From Sphingomonas_O antarctica (GTDB lineage Bacteria > Pseudomonadota > Alphaproteobacteria > Sphingomonadales > Sphingomonadaceae), in assembly GCF_965137005.1 (NCBI RefSeq), contig NZ_CBCRXM010000001.1:342280-406279 (forward strand): a stretch of 64,000 bases of DNA. Direction: 5' to 3'. Below are positions 36,583 through 44,216 of the stretch, one piece after another. The position numbers and the translations under genes are program-made. The notes beneath the pieces are model-generated. The model made no database searches. It saw only the letters and a list, made by a program, of their open reading frames with translations, and was not told where the DNA came from. Position 1 is the first letter of the stretch. Each line of letters opens with the position of its first letter.

Positions 36583-37007
36583 CAGCTCGCCGCCGGCAGA
36601 TTATGCGCCATCGCCCAGCGATAGCCGAACGGATCGCGGACCTGTCCGTAACGCGCGCCCCAGAACATGTCGACGGGCGGCATCACGCCCTCGGCACCGG
36701 CGGCAACCGCGCGCGCGAACCATGCGTCGGCGTCATCGACTTCGAGGTGCAGCGTGAAGCCGCTCCCCGGCGTCTTGCCGGTGTCCGCCGGGCCCTGATA
36801 TTCGGGGAACTCGTCGTTGAGCATCAGATCGGCACCGTTCAGCGTCATGCTGGCGTGCATCAACCGGGTGCCGTTTTCCTCGGGCAGACGGAATTGCTCG
36901 GTCGCGCCGAACGCCTTGGTGTAGAATTCGATCGCCTCGACCGCGCGCCGGTCGCCGATCGTGAGGTGCGGGGTCAACCCGCCGCGGGGTGTCGGTGCTT
37001 CACTCAT
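36582..37007 (-). CDS. VOC family protein (PhnB/glyoxalase-like)
   Basis: 141-aa single VOC module: LTPHLTIGDRRAVEAIEFYTKAFGA, then MLNDEFPEY, FTLHLEVDDADAWFARAVAAGAE and the terminal WGARYGQVRDPFGYRWAMAHN. The start is MSEAPTPRGG at 37007, overlapping the SRPBCC stop by 1 nt (TGATG). It is the fourth gene of the TetR operon. Confidence 0.9.
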   Translation of the reverse strand: MSEAPTPRGGLTPHLTIGDRRAVEAIEFYTKAFGATEQFRLPEENGTRLMHASMTLNGADLMLNDEFPEYQGPADTGKTPGSGFTLHLEVDDADAWFARAVAAGAEGVMPPVDMFWGARYGQVRDPFGYRWAMAHNLPAAS

Positions 37008-37456
37008 CACTTCTCTCCTTCGACCAGCGCCGCGAGTTGTTCCGCGCACGCATTCCATCCATCTTCAAAACCCATTGCGCGATGTTGCTCCATCGCTTCG
37101 GCGCTCCAATGGCGCGAACTGGCGCGATACAGCGTGCCCTCCGGGTGCGGCTCGACCGACCAGCGGCCGACCATGAATGCCTCGTGCGGCACCCAACCTT
37201 TGGTCAGCGCGTCGGTCGACACCCAATGACTCCCGGACACGAATTCGAGGATCACGCCGTCGATTTTGTGTTCCTCACCAGCCGGGCCACGCAGCGTCAT
37301 CTTGCTCGCGCCGCCTGCGCGCCATTCGATAGTCTCCACGTCGGTGCGCCACGGCTGTGGACACCACCATTCGGCGAAGCGGTTGGTCATCGCGTCCCAG
37401 ACTTTGTCCGGCGACGCCTTGATGACGCGTTCGATGCTCAGCTCGTTCATTATCAC
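37007..37456 (-). CDS. SRPBCC (START/Bet v1-like, AHSA1) domain protein
   Basis: 149-aa protein with the AHSA1-like pattern: LSIERVIKASPDKVWDAMTN at the start, FAEWWCPQPWRTDVETIEWRAGG, GVILEFVSG and the C-terminal amphipathic helix AEAMEQHRAMGFEDGWNACAEQLAAL. The fold binds hydrophobic ligands. It is often operonic with VOC and DoxX genes under ArsR or TetR control, as here. It overlaps DoxX by 4 nt. Confidence 0.9.
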   Translation of the reverse strand: MIMNELSIERVIKASPDKVWDAMTNRFAEWWCPQPWRTDVETIEWRAGGASKMTLRGPAGEEHKIDGVILEFVSGSHWVSTDALTKGWVPHEAFMVGRWSVEPHPEGTLYRASSRHWSAEAMEQHRAMGFEDGWNACAEQLAALVEGEK

Positions 37457-37869
37457 GCTCCCAACAGCGCGCGGACGCGGGCGTCGCGCAAGTACAGGCC
37501 GGCCCAGACGAGCACGCCCAGATACACGCCGAACAGCGTGAACCCGAAGAGTGGGCTGCCGACGCGCAGATGGGCGAACACCGCGCCACCCAGATACCCG
37601 GTCAGCAATATTGCGCCGAGCGGCGACGTCCGCGGCCAGGCGTAGAACGCGGTGCAGATCGCCAGGACACCACCGAGTAACTGGTAGAAGCTCGTATCCG
37701 CCACTATACCAAGCGGCGGACTATTGGCGATCATCATCGCTGGCGCGAACAGCTTTCCCGCCGCGTCCATCCCAAGCAACAGGACGGCCAGCCCGCTCAG
37801 GCCGATCCCGAAGCGGCGGCCGGTCAGGCGTGGCGCGCGAGGCACTGCATCGACAGTCAAGCTCGTCAT
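37453..37869 (-). CDS. DoxX-like small membrane protein
   Basis: 138-aa protein with four predicted TM helices: IGLSGLAVLLLGMDAAGKLF, SFYQLLGGVLAICTAFYAW, PLGAILLTGYLGGAVFAHL and FTLFGVYLGVLVWAGLYL. The GMDAAGKLF and LGGVLAICTAFYAW-PRTSPLGAILLTGYLGGAVFAHLR arrangement fits the DoxX-like family. It is the second gene of the operon and overlaps tetR by 4 nt. Confidence 0.85.
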   Translation of the reverse strand: MTSLTVDAVPRAPRLTGRRFGIGLSGLAVLLLGMDAAGKLFAPAMMIANSPPLGIVADTSFYQLLGGVLAICTAFYAWPRTSPLGAILLTGYLGGAVFAHLRVGSPLFGFTLFGVYLGVLVWAGLYLRDARVRALLGA

Positions 37870-38468
37870 TTCTTCTCTCCTTCTAGCAACATGGCAACGT
37901 AGCGTTTCAGGTGCGCGACACTGTCGCGGGCGGCCCCCGCGTCGTTCTTCGCCTTGGCGACGACATAGGCGCCTTGCAGCACCGCCTGAATGTGCAGCGC
38001 CAGACCGGTCGGCGACACACCCTTGCGGCCCGCGTCTGTCAGTGCGGCGGCGAGATCGGGCTCGACCGTCGCCGCGGTCGTTTCGATGGCCTGCGCGGCG
38101 GCATCGCGGATCGCGGGGTGCGAGATGTGGACCTCCTGCGCCAGCGTTCCGGCGAGGCAGGAGAATTCGTCCGTGCCGCCCTCGATCAACTGCGACCGCA
38201 GATCGAGATAGGCGAGCACGCGGTCGCGCGGCGTGGTGCCGTGGACCAAGTCAATTAATTGCTTGCCGATCTCACCCCATCGCGCCGCGACGGCGATGCC
38301 CAACGCTTCCTTCGATTTGAAATGATGGAAGAACGCGCCCTTGGTCACGCCCACGGCGGCACACAGATCGTCGACCGACGTCGCGGCAAACCCGCGATTG
38401 CGGATGCTGTCCGTCGCCGCCTCGAGCAGGCGCTCACGGGTCGTAACGAGGGGAGGGCGACTCGACAT
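37866..38468 (-). CDS. TetR/AcrR family transcriptional regulator
   Basis: 200-aa repressor. The N-terminal HTH is canonical (FAATSVDDLCAAVGVTKGAFFHHFKSKEAL, about residues 28-57); the helical ligand-binding domain follows. It is the first gene of a nine-gene operon that ends at 33287. A perfect palindrome 8 nt upstream of its start codon is very probably its operator, so autoregulation of the whole operon is likely. The inducer may be an electrophile, given the GST and VOC genes; this is inference. Confidence 0.93.
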   Translation of the reverse strand: MSSRPPLVTTRERLLEAATDSIRNRGFAATSVDDLCAAVGVTKGAFFHHFKSKEALGIAVAARWGEIGKQLIDLVHGTTPRDRVLAYLDLRSQLIEGGTDEFSCLAGTLAQEVHISHPAIRDAAAQAIETTAATVEPDLAAALTDAGRKGVSPTGLALHIQAVLQGAYVVAKAKNDAGAARDSVAHLKRYVAMLLEGEKK

Positions 38469-38476
38469 TCACAAGA

Positions 38477-38496
38477 CATACCGACCGGTCGGTATG
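38477..38496. promoter_or_regulatory. perfect 20-bp palindrome, probable TetR operator
   Basis: CATACCGACCGGTCGGTATG reads identically on both strands. It lies between the divergent tetR (start 38468) and cobS (start 38559) genes, 8 bp from the tetR start. The core ACCGACCGGTCGGT matches the style of TetR/AcrR-family operators. Binding here would block the tetR operon and might affect cobS. Confidence 0.8.
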
Positions 38497-38558
38497 GTGT
38501 CAAATTGTCCAGCACGTGCTTGTCTTTCTTGTCCACCCATAGCATCGCCACAAGCGAC

Positions 38559-39563
38559 ATGGCCGAACTCCCCAACACCCAGCCCGACGCTCGCGGCAGC
38601 ACCATCCTCGACGCGCCCGACAAAAAGGTCAGCGTCCGTGACCTGTTCGGCATCGACACCGACATGATGGTCCCGGCGTTCAGCGAGGCGGACGAACGCG
38701 TCCCGGACATGGACGCGAGCTATGTGTTCGACGCGGACACTACCCTCGCGATCCTCGCCGGCTTCGCATACAACCGCCGCGTGATGGTCCAAGGCTATCA
38801 CGGCACCGGCAAGTCGACGCACATCGAACAGGTCGCGGCGCGCCTCAATTGGCCGTGCATCCGCATCAACCTCGACGCGCATATCAGCCGCATCGACCTG
38901 ATCGGGCGCGACGCGATCGTGCTGCGCGACGGCCAGCAGGTCACCGAATTCCGCGAAGGCCTGCTCCCCTGGGCGCTGCAGACCCCGACCGCTTTGGTGT
39001 TCGACGAATATGATGCCGGTCGCCCCGACGTCATGTTCGTCATCCAGCGCGTGCTGGAAACCGAGGGCAAGCTGACCCTGCTCGACCAGAACCGCGTGAT
39101 CCGCCCGTCGCCGTGGTTCCGCCTGTTCGCCACCGCCAACACCGTCGGCCTGGGCGATACCAGCGGCCTGTATCACGGCACGCAGCAGATCAATCAGGGC
39201 CAGATGGACCGCTGGAACATCGTCGTCACGCTCAACTATCTCCCCGCCGCGGTCGAGGCGCAGATCGTCCTCGCCAAGTCCGGCGAGTACGATCACGAAG
39301 GCGGCAAGAAAGAAGTCGATCAGATGGTCAAGGTGGCGGAACTGACCCGCCAAGGCTTCATCAACGGCGACATCTCGACCGTCATGTCCCCGCGCACCGT
39401 GATCACCTGGGCGCAGAACGCGATGATCTTCAAGGATATCGGTTTCGCCTTCCGCCTGACCTTCCTCAACAAATGCGACGAAGCGGAGCGGGCGCTAGTC
39501 GCCGAATATTACCAGCGCGTGTTCGGCAAGGACTTGCCGGAGAGTGTGGTTGGGAAGGGCTGA
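38559..39563 (+). CDS. cobS: CobS-type AAA+ ATPase, cobaltochelatase subunit
   Basis: 334-aa MoxR-like AAA+ protein matching the CobS subunit of aerobic cobaltochelatase. Its N-terminus (SVRDLFGIDTDMMVPAF) is characteristic. The Walker A is GYHGTGKS (79-86), Walker B is ALVFDEYDAG, and sensor-type RLFATANTVGLGDTSGLYHG follows. The start MAELPNTQP at 38559 is chosen; longer in-frame sequence covers tetR. A 10-bp palindrome AGCACGTGCT lies at 38511-38520 in the promoter. cobT, often adjacent in relatives, is not found downstream. CobS can also act in sphingomonads lacking de novo cobalamin synthesis, where the substrate is uncertain. Confidence 0.92.
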   Translation: MAELPNTQPDARGSTILDAPDKKVSVRDLFGIDTDMMVPAFSEADERVPDMDASYVFDADTTLAILAGFAYNRRVMVQGYHGTGKSTHIEQVAARLNWPCIRINLDAHISRIDLIGRDAIVLRDGQQVTEFREGLLPWALQTPTALVFDEYDAGRPDVMFVIQRVLETEGKLTLLDQNRVIRPSPWFRLFATANTVGLGDTSGLYHGTQQINQGQMDRWNIVVTLNYLPAAVEAQIVLAKSGEYDHEGGKKEVDQMVKVAELTRQGFINGDISTVMSPRTVITWAQNAMIFKDIGFAFRLTFLNKCDEAERALVAEYYQRVFGKDLPESVVGKG

Positions 39564-39586
39564 GCAGTCGGGCTAGACCAACGTCT

Positions 39587-39607
39587 GCTAACGACCCAAT
39601 AGCGGAC
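39587..39607 (+). repeat. first copy of a degenerate GCTAACGA...AATAGCGGAC repeat
   Basis: GCTAACGA at 39587-39594 is followed by CCCAATAGCGGAC at 39595-39607. The same two elements recur, further apart, after the orphan gene at 39670-40035. Similar GTCCGCTATT-like short repeats are common between sphingomonad genes. Confidence 0.4.
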
Positions 39608-39669
39608 AATCACTCTATGCAACCCGCCTCTCGATTGCGGACGTTCGCATCATCGTCGATGGTGGGACG

Positions 39670-40035
39670 ATGAAGGCGTTGATTCCTGTGGCACTGCTGG
39701 CGGCATATCCAATGCTCGCGCATGCTGATTTTATTGCGACTGGTCCATTTTATTTGCCTACCAATGTAACGACGTCGGACCGAGAGAATATCATGGCAAT
39801 AGTCGTGGATGCTCAAAAACTAACCGACGGCACAGTATATCTGTGCTCGACATCCACGTCGCTGTCAGTTGGTAGGCAGAACCAGAAGGCTGTGCGCGCT
39901 GAGCTAATTGCCGATGGGCTATCCAGCGCGATAATCCGCGTCGGTCAGCGGTGCAGAAGCGAATTGCGTCATCCTTCCATTTCAGAAGCTGCAAGGGATG
40001 CCGTCGTCGTGTTTGTCGGCCCAAGCGGCAGCTAA
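39670..40035 (+). CDS. small exported protein of unknown function
   Basis: 121-aa protein with a signal peptide (MKALIPVALLAAYPMLAHA). The mature part has YLPTNVTTSDRENIMAIVVDA and then SLSVGRQNQKAVRAELIADGLSS with IIRVGQRC, which loosely resembles the helix of OmpA-like peptidoglycan-binding domains (xRAxxVxxxLxxxG). Two cysteines are present. Its base composition is visibly less GC-rich than its neighbours, and short repeats flank it. Function unknown; periplasmic location likely. Confidence 0.65.
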   Translation: MKALIPVALLAAYPMLAHADFIATGPFYLPTNVTTSDRENIMAIVVDAQKLTDGTVYLCSTSTSLSVGRQNQKAVRAELIADGLSSAIIRVGQRCRSELRHPSISEAARDAVVVFVGPSGS

Positions 40036-40086
40036 CGAGGGGTTGTCAATCATAGCAGCCGTTCCACTTCCCACCAAATAGCGGAC
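40031..40086 (+). repeat. second copy of the GCTAACGA...AATAGCGGAC repeat
   Basis: GCTAACGA at 40031-40038 and CAAATAGCGGAC at 40075-40086 repeat the elements seen at 39587-39607. Together they bracket the orphan gene, overlapping its stop codon. Short and degenerate. Confidence 0.35.
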
Positions 40087-40223
40087 TCTCAGCCCCTCAC
40101 TTCTCCCTTCCAAAATAGGGAATCAAAGCAGAACACACTGCCCGACTCGCGGCCACACTGCAGAGGCGTGGATGCGGATCCAGATGGGGGCGGGGGCTGA
40201 CAACCTCGTCCGACGGGCGAGAA

Positions 40224-40288
40224 GACCTGAATCAGCATGAATCAACGGTGCAGTCGAAACGCTTCACAGACATGAATCGGCATGAATC
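40224..40288 (+). repeat. pair of imperfect 20-bp direct repeats
   Basis: GACCTGAATCAGCATGAATC and GACATGAATCGGCATGAATC differ at two positions and are about 44 bp apart. Each also contains an internal TGAATC doublet. They lie in a gene-free spacer. Confidence 0.55.
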
Positions 40289-40360
40289 GACCGGCAGGCT
40301 AGCAGCACTTTGCGTCAACGTAAGACAACGTAAGCCGTTCGGTGCCGGTTCTCATACCAG

Positions 40361-40463
40361 CATGTCGCCCCTGCGCAGGCAGGGGCCTAGATGGACCCTC
40401 CACACATGCCTTCGTTTCAATTTGTGAGCTCATCTGGGCTCCTGCCTGCGCAGGGGCGACATG
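40361..40463. repeat. perfect 23-bp inverted repeat (sphingomonad-type palindromic repeat)
   Basis: The arm at 40361-40383 begins CATGTCGCCCCTGCGCAGGC; the arm at 40441-40463 is its exact reverse complement, and matching continues inward with one mismatch. The 57-bp interior has no open frame. Each arm also contains the small palindrome CTGCGCAG. It resembles the dispersed intergenic repeats of sphingomonad genomes (REP-like). It could fold into a long mRNA hairpin. Confidence 0.85.
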
Positions 40464-40490
40464 GTTGGGATGTTGAGCTAGCGATCTAAA

Positions 40491-41702
40491 ATGACCGACG
40501 CCTCCATGACCCGTCCCCCACCACTCACCGGCCGCCGCGTGCTCGATTTGTCGCGCGTGCTTGCGGGGCCATGGTGCGGGCAGATCCTCGCCGATCTGGG
40601 CGCGGAGGTCATCAAGGTCGAAAACCCCAAGGGCGGCGACGATACCCGCGCCTGGGGGCCACCGTTCGCGGGCGGGGAAAGCGCTTATTACCTCAGCGCC
40701 AATCGCGGCAAACGCTCCATCGCGGTCGATTTGGCGAGCGCGGAGGGGCAGGCGATCGTCCTCGAACTCGCCGCCAGGGCCGACATCCTCATCGAGAACT
40801 ACAAGCTGGGCGGGCTCGATCGTTTCGGGCTGGATTATGCCAGCGTCGCCAAGGTCAACCCGCGTCTGATCTATTGCTCGATCTCGGGCTATGGCCGCAC
40901 CGGCCCGGCCGCCGCACGCCTCGGCTATGATTACGTGATCCAGGCCGAAGGCGGCTTGATGGCGATTACCGGCGAAACCGACGGTCCGCCGGTGCGCGCC
41001 GGGGTGGCGGTGGCAGATCTGTTCACCGGCATGGCGGCGGCGCAGGCGTGCCTCGCCGCGCTGATCGCCGCCGATCGGGATGGCCTCGGCCAGCATATCG
41101 ACATGGCGCTGTACGATTGCCAACTCGCGATGCTCGGCAACGTCGCCAGCGACTATCTCATCTCCGGCAACGAAGCGAAGCGCCACGGCAACGGCCACCC
41201 GACCGTGGTGCCTTACGAAAACTTACCGACCGCCGACGGCCGCGTCGTCATCGCCGTGGGTAACGACCGCCAGTTCGCGGCGCTGGCGACCCTGCTCGGC
41301 CGGGCCGACCTGGCGGCGGACGATCGTTTCACCAAAAACGCCGGACGTATCGTCAACCGCGAAGCCTTGCTGGTCGAGCTAAAACCATTGGTTGCCGAAC
41401 ACACCACCGGCTGGTGGCTGGAAAACCTGCCCAAGACCGGCATTCCCGGCGGCGAAGTCACCCCCGTCAGCCGCGCCGTCGATAGCGAAGTGTCGCACGC
41501 GCGCGGAATGGTCGTCGAAGTGCCGCATCCGACGGCTGAGACCATCCGGCTGATGGCCTCGCCGCTCAAGCTTTCCGGCACACCGGTCCGCGCGCCACAG
41601 ACGCCGCCATTACTCGGACAGGATAGCGATGCGGTGCTGGCGGAACTCGGTTACGACGAAGCGCGGATCGAACGCCTGCGCGCGTCGGGGGCCATCGCCT
41701 GA
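40491..41702 (+). CDS. CaiB/BaiF family (class III) CoA transferase
   Basis: 403-aa class III CoA transferase. N-terminal RRVLDLSRVLAGPWCGQILADLGAEVIKVE is the family signature; GGLMAITGETDGPPVRAGVAVADLFTG carries the catalytic Asp that forms the acyl-anhydride. C-terminal GIPGGEVTPVSRAVDSEV is typical. The acyl substrate cannot be told; succinyl-CoA:dicarboxylate transfer is common in close families. Its 3' end overlaps a convergent small membrane protein gene by 52 bp. Confidence 0.93.
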   Translation: MTDASMTRPPPLTGRRVLDLSRVLAGPWCGQILADLGAEVIKVENPKGGDDTRAWGPPFAGGESAYYLSANRGKRSIAVDLASAEGQAIVLELAARADILIENYKLGGLDRFGLDYASVAKVNPRLIYCSISGYGRTGPAAARLGYDYVIQAEGGLMAITGETDGPPVRAGVAVADLFTGMAAAQACLAALIAADRDGLGQHIDMALYDCQLAMLGNVASDYLISGNEAKRHGNGHPTVVPYENLPTADGRVVIAVGNDRQFAALATLLGRADLAADDRFTKNAGRIVNREALLVELKPLVAEHTTGWWLENLPKTGIPGGEVTPVSRAVDSEVSHARGMVVEVPHPTAETIRLMASPLKLSGTPVRAPQTPPLLGQDSDAVLAELGYDEARIERLRASGAIA

Positions 41703-41920
41703 GCAAGCGCCGCCTTGGCCTTGATCCCGTCGAGAATTGCCGCACCTGCCAGAAACACCGACCCGGTGCATGCCGCCGCCAGCATCCAGCCGCCGAAGCC
41801 GTGATAGGTGGCCATATAATGCTCGCCACGCTCGATCGCGCCGACCGCGAGCGCATAGATGATCAGAAACGCTTCGGTGCGCGTCTTGATCACGAACAGG
41901 CGACCGATCTTGCTGAACAT
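41651..41920 (-). CDS. small membrane protein of unknown function
   Basis: 89-aa protein with two hydrophobic segments (AFLIIYALAVGAI and GWMLAAACTGSVFLAGAAIL) and a basic N-terminus (MFSKIGRLFVIKTRTE). The pattern is seen in uncharacterised sphingomonad proteins as far as I recall. The last 17 codons overlap the CoA transferase gene on the other strand. An AGGTTGTTAAG segment precedes the ATG. Confidence 0.7.
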   Translation of the reverse strand: MFSKIGRLFVIKTRTEAFLIIYALAVGAIERGEHYMATYHGFGGWMLAAACTGSVFLAGAAILDGIKAKAALAQAMAPDARRRSIRASS

Positions 41921-42003
41921 CTTAACAACCTCCGAACGAACCCGGTAAACGAGAAGCTAACGGCCTGGTTGCGCGTGTCGATGCACAAAGAGGGTTAATA
42001 CAA

Positions 42004-43242
42004 TCAAACGGTCAGGTTGAGTGTTTCAAACAGGGATTCGCGCGCTTTCGTCAGTTGCGCATGCAGCGCCAAGTCGTTGAGTTGCGCTGCTTCGATCGCC
42101 TCCGGCCACTCCGCCGAAATCACCGCGGCGATCGCGTCGAGTTTTGCCGCATCAACCATGAATCGTGGGTCGATCGTCCCGGGATCGCACACCACGCGCA
42201 AGCGCAGGCACGCCGGTCCGCCGCCATTGGCCATCGACTCGCGGACATCGACCGGCAGCAGTTGGCGGATCGGCCCGTTGCCCGCGATCATCGTCTGCAG
42301 CCAGTTCCATACGGCGGGTACGTCTTGCGCATCGGTCGGCAGGATCAGCGCCATGCCGCCCGTCGGCAGGGTTACGAGCTGCGCATTGAACAAATAACTT
42401 TTGATGGCGTCGGCCAGGCTGATTTCCGCGGCGGGAACTTCGACGAGTTGAAAGCCGGACACCTTGGCGGCGAGCGTATCGAACAGGCGCTGTTTGTCGG
42501 CAAACGCCTGCTCATGCGCGAACAGCACGGTCTCGTTGGCCACCGCGACCACGTCGTTGTGAAAGGCCCCGGCGGCAATCGCTTCCTCGGACTGTTGGGC
42601 GAAGACCGTGTCGCGGACGCCGTGCGCGCGGGCGACGGCCTTCGACGCTTCGATATGTTGCCGCGCGGGAAACGGCCCGCCGCGCTCGCCATAGACGAAC
42701 ACCCCAACGCCGGGCGCATCGTGCCGTTCGCACAGGCGCATATGATTGGCGGCGCCCTCGTCACTGAACGGGGCAGGGACGGGCGCATGAACGACGAAAT
42801 CACTCCCGCCGAATGCCAGCCGCAACTGCCGCAGCGTCTCCGGCCATTCGTGGCTGCGATGCAGCATGGTGACCAAGTTAGCCGCGCTCAAATGGCATTT
42901 GCCGTCCAGCGTATCGGGCGCGGGGGAGACTGTCGCCGCGTTCGCCGCCCACATCGCCGACGCGCTGAGCGATTGCGCGAGCAGATGCGGCTCGGCGTGA
43001 GCCGCATCGGTCGCAAGGCTCGCTAGCCAGCGCGCATCGGGACGCGGGTGGGGCAACAATATCCCCTGCGGCAGGCCCAGCGCCAGATTGTGCCGCATCT
43101 TGGCGACGCCCTGCAACGCGGCGGCGCGCGGGTGCGCCGTCTTGCCCGCATTGCCCGTCGCCGCCAGGTTGCCGAAACTCAGCCCCGCATAATTGTGGCT
43201 CGGCCCGACGATCCCGTCGAAGTTGACCTCGACCAGCGGCAT
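42004..43242 (-). CDS. astB: N-succinylarginine dihydrolase
   Basis: Second step of the arginine succinyltransferase (AST) pathway: succinylarginine to succinylornithine, CO2 and ammonia. It is 412 aa and starts VEVNFDGIVGPSHNYAGLSFGN, a diagnostic block; GDFVVHAPVP-like GSDFVVHAPVPAPF and MANGGGPACLRLRVV contain active-site residues of the amidinotransferase fold. It overlaps astA by 1 nt. It is last in the M20-astA-astB operon. Confidence 0.96.
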   Translation of the reverse strand: MPLVEVNFDGIVGPSHNYAGLSFGNLAATGNAGKTAHPRAAALQGVAKMRHNLALGLPQGILLPHPRPDARWLASLATDAAHAEPHLLAQSLSASAMWAANAATVSPAPDTLDGKCHLSAANLVTMLHRSHEWPETLRQLRLAFGGSDFVVHAPVPAPFSDEGAANHMRLCERHDAPGVGVFVYGERGGPFPARQHIEASKAVARAHGVRDTVFAQQSEEAIAAGAFHNDVVAVANETVLFAHEQAFADKQRLFDTLAAKVSGFQLVEVPAAEISLADAIKSYLFNAQLVTLPTGGMALILPTDAQDVPAVWNWLQTMIAGNGPIRQLLPVDVRESMANGGGPACLRLRVVCDPGTIDPRFMVDAAKLDAIAAVISAEWPEAIEAAQLNDLALHAQLTKARESLFETLNLTV

Positions 43243-44216
43243 TATTCGCGCCCGATCGCCAGCACCGCCGCGTCATTCGCGACACCCAGCGCCGCCGCCG
43301 CGTCCGGGCCGGCATAGCAGGCGACGAAATCGGCGAGGCGGCCGGTGGCGACGATGGTCCCTTCGCCGGTCACCGCGTCCAACGCCATGTCGCGTGCATC
43401 GCGCACACTGCGAACCCCATCGGTACGCGCCGTCATGGTCGGACCACCATCGAAGATGTCGATATAGGATTCCCAGTTAAACCCCTCGTTTTCCAGCATT
43501 CGCATGGCCGCGCGCCCGCTCGGATGCGGCAGGCCGATCGCCGCGCGCGCTGTCTCGGGCAGCATCGCGGTGTAGACCGGATGTTTGGGCATCAAATCGG
43601 CGATAAACTGGCCCCCGTTGATCGCATTGAACTGATCGGCTTCCTGGAAATTCATCCCGAAAAACCGCCCGGCGACACCATCCCAGAACGGCGAGCCGCC
43701 CGCCTCGTCGATCACCCCGCGCAGTTCGGCGAGGATGCGGTCGGCAAACCGCGCGCGATGCTGCCGGATGAACAAATACCGGCTGCGCGCGATGAGCAGG
43801 CCGAGTCCGCTGGCACGCTCGTTTGGATGGAGGAACAGCCCGCCCACTTCGCTCGACCCTTCGAGGTCGGTCGAGAGCGTCAACATATCGGCGCGAAACG
43901 TCCGGTTGAGTTCCTTGCTGTGCTGGGTCAGCGCCCCGATGCGATAGGAATAGAACGGCGCGACTTGCCCGACACGACCGAACAATTGGCACGTCCCGCG
44001 AACTTCCCCCGTCGCGACATTTTCGAGCACCAGCACAAACAGATCGTCGGCCAGCGTGTCGTCATCGCGCGCAAATGCCGCTGCCGAGCGTTCGAGCTTG
44101 GCGCGCAGCGACTTGCGATCGGGTGGCAAATTGGTGAACCCGCCGCCGGTCAGCTTGGCCATTTCATAGAGCGCGCCGAGATCGCTCTCCCGCGCCGCGC
44201 GCATGCGAAATGTCAT
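43242..44216 (-). CDS. astA: arginine N-succinyltransferase
   Basis: First AST step: succinyl-CoA plus arginine. It is 324 aa of the AstA/AruG GNAT-type fold: RAARESDLGALYEMAKLTGGGFTNLP, SSEVGGLFLHPNERASGLGLLIARSRYLF and FWDGVAGRFFGMNFQEADQFNAINGGQFIADLMPKHPVY are diagnostic. It overlaps the upstream hydrolase stop by 4 nt. Confidence 0.96.
   Translation of the reverse strand: MTFRMRAARESDLGALYEMAKLTGGGFTNLPPDRKSLRAKLERSAAAFARDDDTLADDLFVLVLENVATGEVRGTCQLFGRVGQVAPFYSYRIGALTQHSKELNRTFRADMLTLSTDLEGSSEVGGLFLHPNERASGLGLLIARSRYLFIRQHRARFADRILAELRGVIDEAGGSPFWDGVAGRFFGMNFQEADQFNAINGGQFIADLMPKHPVYTAMLPETARAAIGLPHPSGRAAMRMLENEGFNWESYIDIFDGGPTMTARTDGVRSVRDARDMALDAVTGEGTIVATGRLADFVACYAGPDAAAALGVANDAAVLAIGRE

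Larger units (their letters stand above)
40036..40490. other. 455-bp repeat-rich intergenic region
   Basis: No supportable gene. It contains near-duplicate blocks around 40224-40243 and 40268-40288 (each CTGAATC/ATGAATC-GCATGAATC), a small tandem CAACGTAAGA/CAACGTAAGC near 40313-40334, and a perfect 23-bp inverted repeat at 40361-40383/40441-40463. The promoter of the CoA-transferase gene should lie in its last part. Confidence 0.6.

Noticed and set aside
40224..40288. Possible CRISPR-like repeats
   Set aside because: Only two imperfect units, about 44 bp apart, with no regular array or cas gene.
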